DNA from: Hyphomicrobiales bacterium
GTDB taxonomy: Bacteria; Pseudomonadota; Alphaproteobacteria; Rhizobiales; Xanthobacteraceae
Assembly (NCBI GenBank): GCA_017305555.1
Contig: JAFKKM010000043.1
Location: 1 to 50,138, forward strand
DNA: 50,138 bases
Reading direction: 5' to 3'
The notes under the pieces were generated by a model that searched no databases, was not told the DNA's origin, and worked only from the letters and a program-made list of their open reading frames with translations. Position 1 is the stretch's first letter. Each line of letters begins with the position of its first letter. The position numbers were made by a program, and so were the translations under genes. Positions 40,495 to 50,138 of the stretch are shown here, piece by piece.

Positions 40495-41241
40495 ATGAAC
40501 TACGCAGTCGCAGCATTGTATCAATTCGTCGCCTTGCCGGACTTCCGCGACCTGCGGGAGCCGCTGCGTGAGCTGTGCGCGGCGCGCGGCCTCAAGGGCA
40601 CGATCCTGCTGGCCGCCGAGGGCATCAACGGCACCATCGCCGGCGAGGCGACGCCGCTGCACGATCTCATCGATCAGTTGCAGCACGGTCCGCTGTTCGG
40701 CGGGCGGCTCGACAATCTCGAACTGAAATTCTCCACCGCGCACGCGATGCCGTTCCAGCGGCTGAAGATCCGTCTCAAGAAGGAGATCGTCACTCTGGGC
40801 GATCCGGCGACCGATCCGACCCGGCAGGTCGGCACATATGTCGATCCGGCCGCGTGGAACGAACTGATCGCGGCTCCTGACGTGGTGCTGCTCGACACCC
40901 GCAACCGCTTCGAAGTGGCGATGGGCACCTTCACCGGCGCCGTCGATCCCGAAATCGACAGCTTCGGCCAGTTCAAGGATTTTGTATCACAGAATCTCGA
41001 TCCCACCCGCGACAGGAAGATCGCGATGTTCTGCACCGGCGGCATCCGCTGCGAAAAGGCGAGTTCCTATCTGCTCGCGCGCGGCTTCACCGAGGTCTAT
41101 CACCTCAAGGGCGGCATCCTGAAATATCTGGAAACGACGCCGCAAGCGGACAGCCGCTGGCGTGGCGAGTGTTTCGTGTTCGACGAGCGCGAGGCGCTCG
41201 GTCATGGACTCACAGAACGCGCGAAGGAACCTCGGTCATGA
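40495..41241 (+). CDS. trhO: tRNA uridine(34) hydroxylase TrhO (rhodanese-like)
   Basis: A 248-residue protein of the TrhO/YceA family, which forms 5-hydroxyuridine at tRNA position 34 in an oxygen-dependent reaction. The N-terminal domain (acylphosphatase-like) includes GTILLAAEGINGTIAGE. The rhodanese domain carries the active Cys180 in FCTGGIRCEKASSYL and ends FTEVYHLKGGILKYLE. It lacks the Cys-rich C-terminal extension of the 350-residue E. coli protein, as usual for shorter members. Its stop overlaps slyX by 4 bases. Confidence 0.93.
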   Translation: MNYAVAALYQFVALPDFRDLREPLRELCAARGLKGTILLAAEGINGTIAGEATPLHDLIDQLQHGPLFGGRLDNLELKFSTAHAMPFQRLKIRLKKEIVTLGDPATDPTRQVGTYVDPAAWNELIAAPDVVLLDTRNRFEVAMGTFTGAVDPEIDSFGQFKDFVSQNLDPTRDRKIAMFCTGGIRCEKASSYLLARGFTEVYHLKGGILKYLETTPQADSRWRGECFVFDEREALGHGLTERAKEPRS

Positions 41242-41456
41242 CCGATGATACCCGGCTGAGCGAGCGCATCGACGCGCTGGAAGCCCGCATCGCTTATCAG
41301 GACGACACCATCGAGACCCTGAACCAGACTGTGACCGCACAGTGGCAGCAGATCGACGCCCTGCGGCGGCTGATGGCCGAACTTGGCGACCGCCTGCGCG
41401 ACGCCGAAAGCAACAGCCGCGGCGTCCCCGCCAACGAACCTCCGCCGCATTACTGA
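41238..41456 (+). CDS. slyX: SlyX family protein
   Basis: A 72-residue coiled-coil protein of the SlyX family. The heptad-rich body runs RLSERIDALEARIAYQDDTI and LNQTVTAQWQQIDALRRLMAEL, ending in the family tail NEPPPHY. The ATG overlaps the trhO stop (ATGA), which fixes the start at 41238. The function of SlyX is unknown. Linkage to trhO suggests only co-expression. Confidence 0.92.
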   Translation: MTDDTRLSERIDALEARIAYQDDTIETLNQTVTAQWQQIDALRRLMAELGDRLRDAESNSRGVPANEPPPHY

Positions 41457-41482
41457 CGGGATCGCCTCCTCATCATGAGCAG

Positions 41483-41605
41483 CGTCGTCCTCGCGCAGGC
41501 GGGGACCCATACGCCGCAGCAGTTCGGCTCCATCAGCCGATGGCGAGATTATTTCATAACAACCAATGCCAGGGGTTATGGGTCCCCGCCTGCGCGGGGA
41601 CGACG
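41483..41605. repeat. Palindromic intergenic repeat, CGCGCAGGCGGGGACCC type (copy 10)
   Basis: The left arm CGTCGTCCTCGCGCAGGCGG and the right arm CCGCCTGCGCGGGGACGACG form an inverted repeat around about 65 bases of variable loop. Same type as copy 9. It follows slyX and may act as a transcription stop before the thiamine operon. Confidence 0.85.
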
Positions 41606-41685
41606 CTGAGATTGTCAGATCCATCCCCCTCGCGTTCTTGTGTGCTGTGCATCGGACATAACCGCCATGAAGGCTAGATGCCGCG

Positions 41686-41713
41686 TTGACACCCGCTGCC
41701 AGCGGCTTAAATT
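41686..41713 (+). promoter_or_regulatory. Promoter of the thiamine operon
   Basis: TTGACA at 41686-41691 and TAAATT at 41708-41713 are separated by 16 bases, a good sigma-70-type promoter. The TPP riboswitch begins about 10 bases downstream of the -10 element, so transcription would start just before it. Confidence 0.75.
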
Positions 41714-41721
41714 AGAACTGT

Positions 41722-41826
41722 TCCGAGGGGTGCTCCGACAGGGAGCTGAGATACCGCCATATCGCGAAAGCGAGCGCGCGGTGACCCTTTGAACCTGATC
41801 CGGGTCATGCCGGCGAAGGGACAGGG
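41722..41826 (+). ncRNA. TPP riboswitch (THI element)
   Basis: The conserved core is clear: GAGGGGTGCTCC near the 5' end, GCTGAGATACCGCC (pyrimidine-sensing helix), then GACCCTTTGAACCTGATCC, GGGTCATGCCGGCGAAGGGA (pyrophosphate-sensing helix and closing arm). The closing arm ends in GAAGGGACAGGG, directly before the thiO ATG at 41827, so the Shine-Dalgarno-like AAGGGA is part of the aptamer. Ligand binding would hide it and lower translation. This implies control of the whole operon by thiamine pyrophosphate. Confidence 0.97.
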
Positions 41827-42858
41827 ATGGTTCAGACCTCACAGATTCAGCACGACAAATCTCCTATTCATGACGCCCCGATTCACGTGATCGGCGCAGG
41901 CGTTGCTGGCTCGTGGCACGCGTTACTGCTGGCCAAGGCCGGCTATCGCGTCACGCTGCACGAACGCGGCGACGCCGCAATGGCCGACGGCACTAGCCAC
42001 TGGGCCGGCGGAATGCTGGCGCCCTACTGCGAACAGGACGGCTCCGAACCGGTGATTACCCGCCTCGGCCTCCGCTCGCTGGCGCTGTGGCGGCGCGAGG
42101 TTCCCGATACGCCGTTCCACGGCTCGCTGGTGGTGGCACACGCGCGCGACCGCTCCGACTTCGCGCGCTTCGCCCGCGTCACGTCCAATTATCAGCGGGT
42201 CAGCGGCGAGGCGTTGACGGAAATCGAACCGTCGCTCGACGGGCGTTTTCACGAAGCGCTGTTCTTTCCCGAAGAAGGTCACGTCGAGCCGCGCCATGTC
42301 GTGCCGCAATTGCACAGCGACATCCGCACCGCCGGCGGCGAGATCGTCTATCGCTCCGAGGTTCGCGCCAGCGATTTCGACGGCACCGTGATCGATTGCC
42401 GTGGCATCGCCGCGCGCGACGCCTTTCCCGACCTGCGCGGCGTCAAGGGCGAGGAGATCATCGTCGAGACCGACGAGATCGAACTGGCGCGCCCGGTGCG
42501 GCTGTTGCATCCGCGCTGGCCGCTCTACGTCATCCCGCGCGACAATCACCGCTTCATGATCGGCGCGACTTCGATCGAGCGTGAGGATTATGGCGTCACC
42601 GTGCGCTCGGCGCTGGAGCTGCTCAGCGCCGCCTACACCGTGCATCCGGCATTCGGCGAGGCGCGCATTCTCGAAATCGGCTCCGGCTTGCGGCCGGCGC
42701 TGCCTGACAACCTGCCGCGCATCGTGATCGACGGCCGCCGCATCGCGGTCAACGGGCTTTACCGTCACGGCTTCCTGCTGGCGCCCGCGCTGGCGGAACT
42801 GACGCTGAATTTCATTACGTCCGGCACCATCGACAACGAGGTGATGCAATGCGCGTGA
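41827..42858 (+). CDS. thiO: Glycine oxidase ThiO (FAD-dependent)
   Basis: A 343-residue FAD-dependent amine oxidase (DAO family) that oxidises glycine to iminoglycine for the thiazole ring of thiamine. The FAD motif is HVIGAGVAGSWHALLLAKAGY (split about residues 20-40), and GLRPALPDNLPRIV and GLYRHGFLLAPA mark the C-terminal part. It is the first gene after the TPP riboswitch, and its stop overlaps thiS by 10 bases. Use of glycine oxidase ThiO instead of the ThiH radical enzyme fits an aerobic organism. Confidence 0.95.
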   Translation: MVQTSQIQHDKSPIHDAPIHVIGAGVAGSWHALLLAKAGYRVTLHERGDAAMADGTSHWAGGMLAPYCEQDGSEPVITRLGLRSLALWRREVPDTPFHGSLVVAHARDRSDFARFARVTSNYQRVSGEALTEIEPSLDGRFHEALFFPEEGHVEPRHVVPQLHSDIRTAGGEIVYRSEVRASDFDGTVIDCRGIAARDAFPDLRGVKGEEIIVETDEIELARPVRLLHPRWPLYVIPRDNHRFMIGATSIEREDYGVTVRSALELLSAAYTVHPAFGEARILEIGSGLRPALPDNLPRIVIDGRRIAVNGLYRHGFLLAPALAELTLNFITSGTIDNEVMQCA

Positions 42859-43046
42859 CCATCAACGGCGAAGCACGCGAGATCGTTGCTACACGCATCG
42901 ACGCGCTGCTCAACGAACTGGAGTACGAAGGCTCGCATTTCGCCATCGCGCTGAATTTCGACGTGCTGCCGAAAAGCCGCTGGGCGGAAACGCACCTCAA
43001 GGCCGGCGACGAAATCGAAATCATCACGCCGCGGCAGGGAGGGTGA
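42849..43046 (+). CDS. thiS: Sulfur carrier protein ThiS
   Basis: A 65-residue ubiquitin-like protein ending in the Gly-Gly tail needed for thiocarboxylate formation (EIITPRQGG). It begins MRVTINGEAREI and overlaps the thiO end by 10 bases. It delivers sulfur to ThiG. Its ThiF partner is not in the window. Confidence 0.95.
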   Translation: MRVTINGEAREIVATRIDALLNELEYEGSHFAIALNFDVLPKSRWAETHLKAGDEIEIITPRQGG

Positions 43047-43055
43047 GGAGACATT

Positions 43056-43838
43056 ATGGTCAAATTCTACGATCGCGAGTTTTCATCGCGGCTGCTGATC
43101 GGCACGGCGCTCTACCCGTCACCAAAAATCATGCAGGACGCGATCCGTGCTTCCGGCAGCCAGATCGTCACCGTGTCGCTGCGGCGTGAATCCGCCGGCG
43201 GCAAGACCGGCGATGCGTTCTGGTCGCTGATCCGCGAACTCGATGTCACGGTGCTGCCCAACACCGCCGGCTGCAAGACCGTGCGCGAAGCGGTGACCAC
43301 CGCAAAGCTCGCGCGCGAACTGTTCGGTACCCCATGGGTAAAGCTCGAAGTCATCGCCGATAACGACACGCTTCAGCCCGATGTCGTCGGTCTGGTCGAA
43401 GCCGCGACGATCCTGATCAAGGACGGCTTCGAGGTGTTCCCCTATTGCACCGACGACCTCGGCGTCGCGCTGCGGCTGGTCGATGCCGGCTGCAAGGTGG
43501 TGATGCCGTGGGCCGCGCCCATCGGCTCGGCCAAAGGCATCGTCAACCGCGACGGCTTGCGGCTGCTACGCGATCGTCTGCCAGACATCACGCTGGTGGT
43601 CGACGCCGGACTCGGCGCGCCGAGCCATGCCGCGCAAGCGCTCGAACTCGGCTACGACGCCGTGCTGCTCAACACCGCCATCGCCAAAGCCGACGATCCG
43701 GTGGCGATGGCCAACGCCTTCCGCCTCGGCGTCGAGGCCGGACGCACTGCCTATCAAGCGGGCCTGATGGAAGCCCGCGATTTCGCCTCCCCCTCAACTC
43801 CAGTCGTAGGGACACCGTTCTGGCATGCCGTATCCTGA
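43056..43838 (+). CDS. thiG: Thiazole synthase ThiG
   Basis: A 260-residue TIM-barrel enzyme that makes the thiazole phosphate carboxylate tautomer from deoxyxylulose-5-phosphate, iminoglycine and ThiS thiocarboxylate. The Schiff-base Lys96 is in [10 protein letters not shown]; other blocks are [11 protein letters not shown] at the N-terminus and [30 protein letters not shown] (split across about 184-213). A ribosome binding site AGGGAGGGTGAGGAG precedes it. Its end overlaps thiE by 14 bases. Confidence 0.97.
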   Translation: MVKFYDREFSSRLLIGTALYPSPKIMQDAIRASGSQIVTVSLRRESAGGKTGDAFWSLIRELDVTVLPNTAGCKTVREAVTTAKLARELFGTPWVKLEVIADNDTLQPDVVGLVEAATILIKDGFEVFPYCTDDLGVALRLVDAGCKVVMPWAAPIGSAKGIVNRDGLRLLRDRLPDITLVVDAGLGAPSHAAQALELGYDAVLLNTAIAKADDPVAMANAFRLGVEAGRTAYQAGLMEARDFASPSTPVVGTPFWHAVS

Positions 43839-44433
43839 TCGCTTCTATCCCGTGGTGGATTCGCTCGACTGGGTGAAGCGCCTCACCGCGCTCGGCGTCG
43901 GCACCATTCAGTTGCGCGCGAAAGACCTCAACGACGCGGAAGCGTTGCAGATCGTCAGCGACGCGCTGGAGATCACCAAGGGGACGCCGACCAAGCTCGT
44001 CGTCAACGACTACTGGCGCGCGGCCATCGTCGCCGGCGCCGAGCATCTGCATCTCGGCCAGGAAGACTTGGCCGACGCCGACCTTGGCGAAATCCGCAAA
44101 GCGAAACTCACGCTCGGCGTCTCCACCCATGACGATGCCGAACTGGACACCGCGCTCAAAGCCAATCCCGACTATGTCGCGCTGGGGCCGATCTTCTTCA
44201 CCACGCTGAAATCGATGCGCTTCGCTCCACAAGGCATTCCGAAAATCACCGAATGGAAGAAGCGCATCGGCAGCATTCCGCTGGTCGCCATCGGCGGCAT
44301 CAAGCTGGAGCACGCCGCGGAGGTTTTCGCCGCCGGCGCGGACTCCATCGCCGTCGTCAGCGACGTGACGCAAAACGCCGATCCGGATGCGCGGGTGCGT
44401 GCCTGGCTCGAGCAAGCCACCGAGGCCGCGTGA
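43825..44433 (+). CDS. thiE: Thiamine phosphate synthase ThiE
   Basis: A 202-residue TIM-barrel enzyme that joins HMP pyrophosphate and thiazole phosphate to give thiamine phosphate. Visible blocks are [36 protein letters not shown] (substrate site, about 58-82), [22 protein letters not shown] and IGGIKLEHA. It overlaps thiG by 14 bases. Catalytic and pyrophosphate-binding residues look complete. It is followed by a membrane protein gene after 10 bases. Confidence 0.95.
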   Translation: MPYPDRFYPVVDSLDWVKRLTALGVGTIQLRAKDLNDAEALQIVSDALEITKGTPTKLVVNDYWRAAIVAGAEHLHLGQEDLADADLGEIRKAKLTLGVSTHDDAELDTALKANPDYVALGPIFFTTLKSMRFAPQGIPKITEWKKRIGSIPLVAIGGIKLEHAAEVFAAGADSIAVVSDVTQNADPDARVRAWLEQATEAA

Positions 44434-46779
<2,346 letters not shown>

Positions 46780-46808
46780 GCACTTCGACGCTTACTTACA
46801 CCAACATG

Positions 46809-46839
46809 ATGCCCGGGGCTTTCCCCGGGCATTTATTTT
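46809..46839 (+). terminator. Rho-independent terminator of the thiamine operon
   Basis: ATGCCCGGGG-CTTT-CCCCGGGCAT forms a perfect 10-base stem with a small loop, followed by TTATTTTG. It starts 30 bases after the thiC stop. The other strand lacks a U-tract, so it serves mainly the plus strand. Confidence 0.9.
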
Positions 46840-46844
46840 GAAGG

Positions 46845-47180
46845 CTACAAGAAGCGCTTATCTTCACCGACCAGCATGTCACGCAGATTTGGCGAAACAG
46901 GAAAGCCGTAGCCGAGCCATTCCTGATCCCACATCAACTGCCCCGCCTTGTGTGCATCGCTACAATAAAGCTCCGCACCAACCATCGTCAGCGCGTTGAA
47001 CAACGCCTGCACGGCGTCGGCTCCCCGACCCGAATTTGAGCGCGGTTGGTCAGGCCAATCGATCTCCCATCGACAATCCCAGGCGGCATCATCTGCAACC
47101 GGCCAGAAGATGCGGACCGCCACGTCAAGCACCGCGCCATCCTTCTGCAATTTGAGAATACGCGTCATCACGCTCGCCAT
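46845..47180 (-). CDS. DUF6968 family protein
   Basis: A 111-residue soluble protein. WDCRWEIDWPDQPRSNSGRGADAVQALFNALTMVGAELY (split about 34-72) matches, from memory, the DUF6968 family: a small beta-rich domain followed by one helix. Function is unknown. The stop lies 6 bases past the thiC terminator. The ATG at 47180 is read from the conserved N-terminal MASVMTRILKL, though Met5 is also possible. It is divergent from the methyltransferase gene. Confidence 0.75.
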   Translation of the reverse strand: MASVMTRILKLQKDGAVLDVAVRIFWPVADDAAWDCRWEIDWPDQPRSNSGRGADAVQALFNALTMVGAELYCSDAHKAGQLMWDQEWLGYGFPVSPNLRDMLVGEDKRFL

Positions 47181-47333
47181 GGTCAGAACCTCTATCGCGA
47201 AAAATCACCCGCCACTTTCGACCCGAGTATGGTGCTGATTGCACCATCCGGGGACTCCCCAGCTGAAAAACATCGCAGGGCAAACAACACCATGCTAGTC
47301 TCCCCCGCCATCAAGCGGTGGGCGAGGTCTCCC

Positions 47334-48146
47334 ATGTTGGACGCGGACAAGGTTTTCGCTGGTTCTGTCCCGGAAAACTACGACCGCTACATGGTGCCGC
47401 TGATCTTCGAGCCATACGCCACCGACATGGCGCAACGGGCGGCCGCGTTGTCGCCGAGCGCCGTGCTGGAAATCGCCGCCGGCACCGGCGTTGTCACTCG
47501 CGCGCTGGCGCCGAAGCTTGCTCCCACGGCACACTATACCGTCACTGATCTCAACCAGCCGATGCTCGACTACGCGGCGTCGCGACAACCTCCCGACAGC
47601 CGCATGACATGGCGTCAGGCCGATGCCATGGCCTTGCCGTTCGCGGACGCGAGTTTCGATCTGGTGTGCTGTCAGTTCGGTTCGATGTTCTTTCCCGATC
47701 GCCCGGCGGCTTATCGCGAAGCCAGGCGGGTCTTGAGGCCCGGCGGACATTTCCTGTTTAGCGTCTGGGATCGCATCGAGGAGAACATTTTCGCGGATGA
47801 TGTCACCAATATGCTCGCACGGATGTTTCCCGACGATCCGCCGCGCTTCCTCGCGCGCACGCCGCATGGTTATCATGACACTAACCTGATCCGTCGCGAC
47901 GTGGAGGACGCCGGCTATTCCAGTGTAACAATCGAAACGCGCGCTGAGGTCAGCCGCGCCACCTCGGCGCGCATTCCGGCCGTTGCCTATTGTCAGGGAA
48001 CGCTGCTTCGCAACGAAATCGAGGCGCGCGCACCGGGAACGCTGGAAGCCGCCACCGACGAGGCCACCTCCGTCATCGCCGCGCGGCACGGCAGCGGCGA
48101 AGTTGCCGCCAAGATTTCGGCCCACGTCATTCTGGCTGCGGTCTAG
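47334..48146 (+). CDS. Class I SAM-dependent methyltransferase
   Basis: A 270-residue methyltransferase of the UbiE/Methyltransf_11 type. Motif I (SAM-binding) is VLEIAAGTGVVTRALAP; the acidic loop is YTVTDLNQPMLDYA, followed by ADAMALPFADASFDLVCCQFG (motif II) and ARRVLRPGGHFLFSVWDR (motif III). I chose ATG at 47334 (MLDADKVFAGS, GCGAGG upstream) over 47292. The substrate is unknown. There is no partner gene nearby that suggests a pathway. Confidence 0.9.
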   Translation: MLDADKVFAGSVPENYDRYMVPLIFEPYATDMAQRAAALSPSAVLEIAAGTGVVTRALAPKLAPTAHYTVTDLNQPMLDYAASRQPPDSRMTWRQADAMALPFADASFDLVCCQFGSMFFPDRPAAYREARRVLRPGGHFLFSVWDRIEENIFADDVTNMLARMFPDDPPRFLARTPHGYHDTNLIRRDVEDAGYSSVTIETRAEVSRATSARIPAVAYCQGTLLRNEIEARAPGTLEAATDEATSVIAARHGSGEVAAKISAHVILAAV

Positions 48147-48269
48147 TCATTGCCCCCGAACTTTTCGCACGCGTCGCGTGACCAACGGGCGGCTGATCGA
48201 TCACCCCATCGCTCGATCCTGTCCGCTCGATTGGCCGCCGCCTTATTCCGATAACAAAGCCCCTCGCCA

Positions 48270-48554
48270 ATGTGGATCTATCGCCTGTTTCTCATCGCCA
48301 CCGCAGCGGCGCTTGCCGTCGCGCTGTATTTCTTCGGTATCGGCCTTGCCGATGGCTCGGTGTCGTCGTTCAACATGGTGATGTGGCTGGCATTGTTGAG
48401 CGGGCTCGGCGCGATCCTGATCGGCGGGTTCGGCCTTGATCGGTCCGGCAAGCGGGCGGCCGCCATCGCTGTGCTAGCGATCGTCGCCGTACCCGCGCTT
48501 CTTGCCGCGCTGTTCTTTCTGGTGTTGATCCTCACCCAGCCGCGCTGGAACTGA
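48270..48554 (+). CDS. Small membrane protein, unknown function
   Basis: A 94-residue hydrophobic protein with three predicted transmembrane helices (about 5-24, 35-56 and 64-88), starting MWIYRLFLIATAAAL and ending LTQPRWN. I recall similar proteins in Bradyrhizobium, but no function. No clear ribosome binding site precedes the ATG, which lowers confidence. It is followed by 138 bases of non-coding DNA. Confidence 0.72.
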   Translation: MWIYRLFLIATAAALAVALYFFGIGLADGSVSSFNMVMWLALLSGLGAILIGGFGLDRSGKRAAAIAVLAIVAVPALLAALFFLVLILTQPRWN

Positions 48555-48692
48555 GAGCGCAGAGAAAGCCCCGCCAACGAACTGCAATCACGCTGTCACA
48601 AACCTCAGTTCCGATCAGCGCTGCGACTTGCGCCGGCGTGAACCTTTCTCTCCAATGGCGCGACTTATGACGGGCCAAGCTGGGAGACTCTC

Positions 48693-49625
48693 GTGAGACA
48701 GATCCGAACATTCATTTTTGCTGCCGCCACGGCCGCGCTCGGCATTCCCGCGCTTTCCGCACCCGCCGCAGCGGAAACCTCCCCCGCCGTCGAGAAGATC
48801 AACGCCTATGTCGGCTGCATCAACCGACTGTCGGAGCGTTCCTACGATTCCCGCCGGCGCTATTTCAGCTGGGCGAAGCCCAGCGGGCCGACCGGCAAGG
48901 AGCGTATCATTTACGGCACCTACACCATTTACGATACCTCCGATTGCCGCAAGAAAGTCGAGGCCGCGAACACGCTGGAGCCACGCGACGCCGACCTCGA
49001 GGCCGCTGCTTCCGCCTATGCCGATGCGGTCTCGAAGCTCGAACCGCTGTTGAAAGAGGCGGACGATTATTATTCGCAGGAGAACTACAAGGACGACAAG
49101 ATGGCCAAGGGCAAGGCCATGCACCCGAAGCTGGTCGCAGCGTGGGATGCGTTCGGCGCCGCTGACAAGAAGCTGCGCACCGGCATCGAGACGATCAACG
49201 ACAAGCGCGCGCAGGAACGCCTCGCCGAGATCGAGAGCAAGGAAGGCCGCAAGGTGAATTATCACGTCGCGGCCTTGATGATCCACGCCAAGCGCGTGCT
49301 GCGCGCCGAGACCGCCGACAAGCCCGATATCGCCACGATCACCCAGGCGCTGAACGACTATGAAGCGTCCGTCAAGGCGATCGAGGAAGCGTCCGGCAAG
49401 GACGGCGACGTCAAGCTCGGCTCATTCTTCACCGGCAACGCCAAATCGTATCTGACCACCGCCAAGCAACTGATGCGCCGCATCCGCGACAAGACGCCCT
49501 ATAGTTCAGGCGACAAGATGATGATGGGTGGCGGCGGTGGCTGGATGGTGGAAGGCTCGCCGCCGCGGCTGATGCGCGACTACAATCAGCTCATCGACGC
49601 CTACAATCGTGGCGTCAAGATCTAG
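48693..49625 (+). CDS. DUF3829 domain-containing exported protein (YiiG-like)
   Basis: A 310-residue protein. A signal peptide (MRQIRTFIFAAATAALGIPA..) is cut near AAA|ETSP; there is no lipobox Cys. The body is helical and charged, with KINAYVGCINRLSERSYDSRRRY and KLEPLLKEADDYYSQENYKDDKMAKGK typical of DUF3829. Such proteins are thought to be envelope-located; function is unknown. The start is GTG at 48693 with GGGAGAC upstream. It ends just before a palindromic repeat. Confidence 0.88.
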   Translation: MRQIRTFIFAAATAALGIPALSAPAAAETSPAVEKINAYVGCINRLSERSYDSRRRYFSWAKPSGPTGKERIIYGTYTIYDTSDCRKKVEAANTLEPRDADLEAAASAYADAVSKLEPLLKEADDYYSQENYKDDKMAKGKAMHPKLVAAWDAFGAADKKLRTGIETINDKRAQERLAEIESKEGRKVNYHVAALMIHAKRVLRAETADKPDIATITQALNDYEASVKAIEEASGKDGDVKLGSFFTGNAKSYLTTAKQLMRRIRDKTPYSSGDKMMMGGGGGWMVEGSPPRLMRDYNQLIDAYNRGVKI

Positions 49626-49658
49626 AGCAGAATGAATTGAGGTCGGATCCAATATCGC

Positions 49659-49748
49659 CGTCATGGCCGGGCTTGTCCCGGCCATTCACGTCTTTGAACC
49701 TGCAATGTTTTAAGGACGTGGATGCCCGGCATAAAGCCGGGCATGACG
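49659..49748. repeat. Palindromic intergenic repeat, GGCCGGG / GCCCGGC hybrid (copy 11)
   Basis: The left arm begins CGTCATGGCCGGGCTTG (as copy 6) and the right arm ends GCCGGGCATGACG (as copy 8). The halves are thus from two subtypes. It lies between the DUF3829 gene and the RidA-like gene. Confidence 0.85.
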
Positions 49749-49879
49749 ACGGACGATTGTGTCAAAAGCGAAAAGATTCCAAACACCGGACATAAATTGA
49801 CCGGCGAAGCAAACACCACAACGTGCGCGCCGTGCGGATACGCGATAAGGTGCAACGCATCCACGCACGAGGATTTTTC

Positions 49880-50138
49880 ATGCCCATCACGCACTTTGCT
49901 TCCCCGCCCGGCATCAAGGCCCCGCCGCTGTCGTTCGCCACCCGCGTCGGCGATATGCTGTTCGTCTCCGGCATTCCCGGCTTCGATGCCAATGGCGCAC
50001 TGCCGGAGAATTTCGAGGCGCAATTCGCCAACGTCGTGACCAACTTCACCCGCGTCCTGAGCGAGGCCGGCGCCACCACGCGCCACCTGCTCAAGCTCAA
50101 CGTGCTGCTGACCCGCGCGTCCGATGTCGCCACCATGA
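49880..50138 (+). CDS. RidA family protein, N-terminal part
   Basis: The first 86 codons of a gene that runs off the right edge. It starts at ATG 49880 with GAGG upstream. LSFATRVGDMLFVSGIPGFDANGALP, then FANVVTNFTRVLSEAGATTRHLLKLNVLLTR (split over residues 18-80), match the RidA/YjgF fold, which hydrolyses reactive enamines and imines. The C-terminal part with the conserved Arg lies outside the window, so the subgroup cannot be told. Confidence 0.9.
   Translation, partial: MPITHFASPPGIKAPPLSFATRVGDMLFVSGIPGFDANGALPENFEAQFANVVTNFTRVLSEAGATTRHLLKLNVLLTRASDVATM

Noticed and set aside
38574-41605. CRISPR array from the GGGGACCC-type repeats (copies 9 and 10)
   Set aside because: Only paired inverted arms about 3 kb apart, with no regular direct repeats or spacers and no cas genes.
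48168-48180. CACGCGTCGCGTG palindrome after the methyltransferase gene
   Set aside because: A single GC-rich 13-base palindrome is expected often by chance in this composition, and it has no clear target gene.

Overview
This window looks like chromosomal DNA of an alphaproteobacterium of the order Rhizobiales, most likely family Nitrobacteraceae (the Bradyrhizobium / Rhodopseudomonas / Afipia / Nitrobacter group). The evidence is high GC with strong G/C third-position bias, a Rieske protein, a long-form isocitrate lyase, an MbfA-type membrane ferritin and a thiO-S-G-E/thiC operon of the types found in that group, and many copies of a two-armed palindromic intergenic repeat common in those genomes. 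I cannot name genus or species. I see no phage, IS element, CRISPR array, rRNA or tRNA. The region is core/housekeeping in character; the accessory signal is mainly the palindromic repeats.

Layout. 1-157: start of the Rieske subunit gene of the cytochrome bc1 complex (minus strand). 435-2018: trmL-queE-queD, a cluster acting on the tRNA wobble base. 2211-3098: hemF. 3289-6089 (minus): a tightly overlapping operon DUF1285 - CoA-type NUDIX - DUF6111 - CCA-adding enzyme. 6284-13290 (plus, divergent): a four-gene MoxR ATPase / DUF58 / DUF4159 / amidotransferase-like envelope operon, with a palindromic repeat inserted before its last gene. 13380-16342: a predicted Zur-controlled unit of a DUF2946 protein and a ZnuD-like TonB receptor. 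16463-17587 (minus): a GNAT acetyltransferase and a NUDIX hydrolase. 17631-19498: mbfA and a coupled metallophosphoesterase. 19500-20454 (minus): two small conserved proteins.

20588-23902: the RamB/ScfR-type regulator gene divergent from isocitrate lyase (aceA), with strong palindromes between them. 24167-28034: lytic transglycosylase, carboxymuconolactone-decarboxylase-like protein, SDR oxidoreductase, Old Yellow Enzyme. 28139-30650 (minus): glpD, a small unknown protein, an acyl-CoA thioesterase. 30811-36408 (minus): an efflux operon in transcription order membrane fusion protein - RND pump - TetR repressor - flavin reductase. 36719-38056 (minus): an MFS transporter. 38257-38472: a CsbD stress protein. 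38757-40343 (minus): a gamma-glutamyltransferase-family enzyme. 40495-41456: trhO-slyX. 41686-46839: promoter, TPP riboswitch, thiO-thiS-thiG-thiE, a four-helix membrane protein, thiC and a terminator. 46845-49625: DUF6968 protein, methyltransferase, small membrane protein, DUF3829 protein. 49880-end: start of a RidA-like gene.

The most interesting observations are: the modular palindromic repeat family (at least 11 copies), including a shared inner module found in opposite orientation in two copies; the MoxR operon, whose products carry intact and degenerate MIDAS motifs; a Zur-box-like site before the DUF2946/TonB receptor unit; a QueD lacking the usual catalytic cysteine; an unassigned membrane protein inside the riboswitch-controlled thiamine operon; and the operator-like palindromes between scfR and aceA. 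I found nothing that is clearly a wholly new system; the MoxR operon is the best candidate for undescribed biology.
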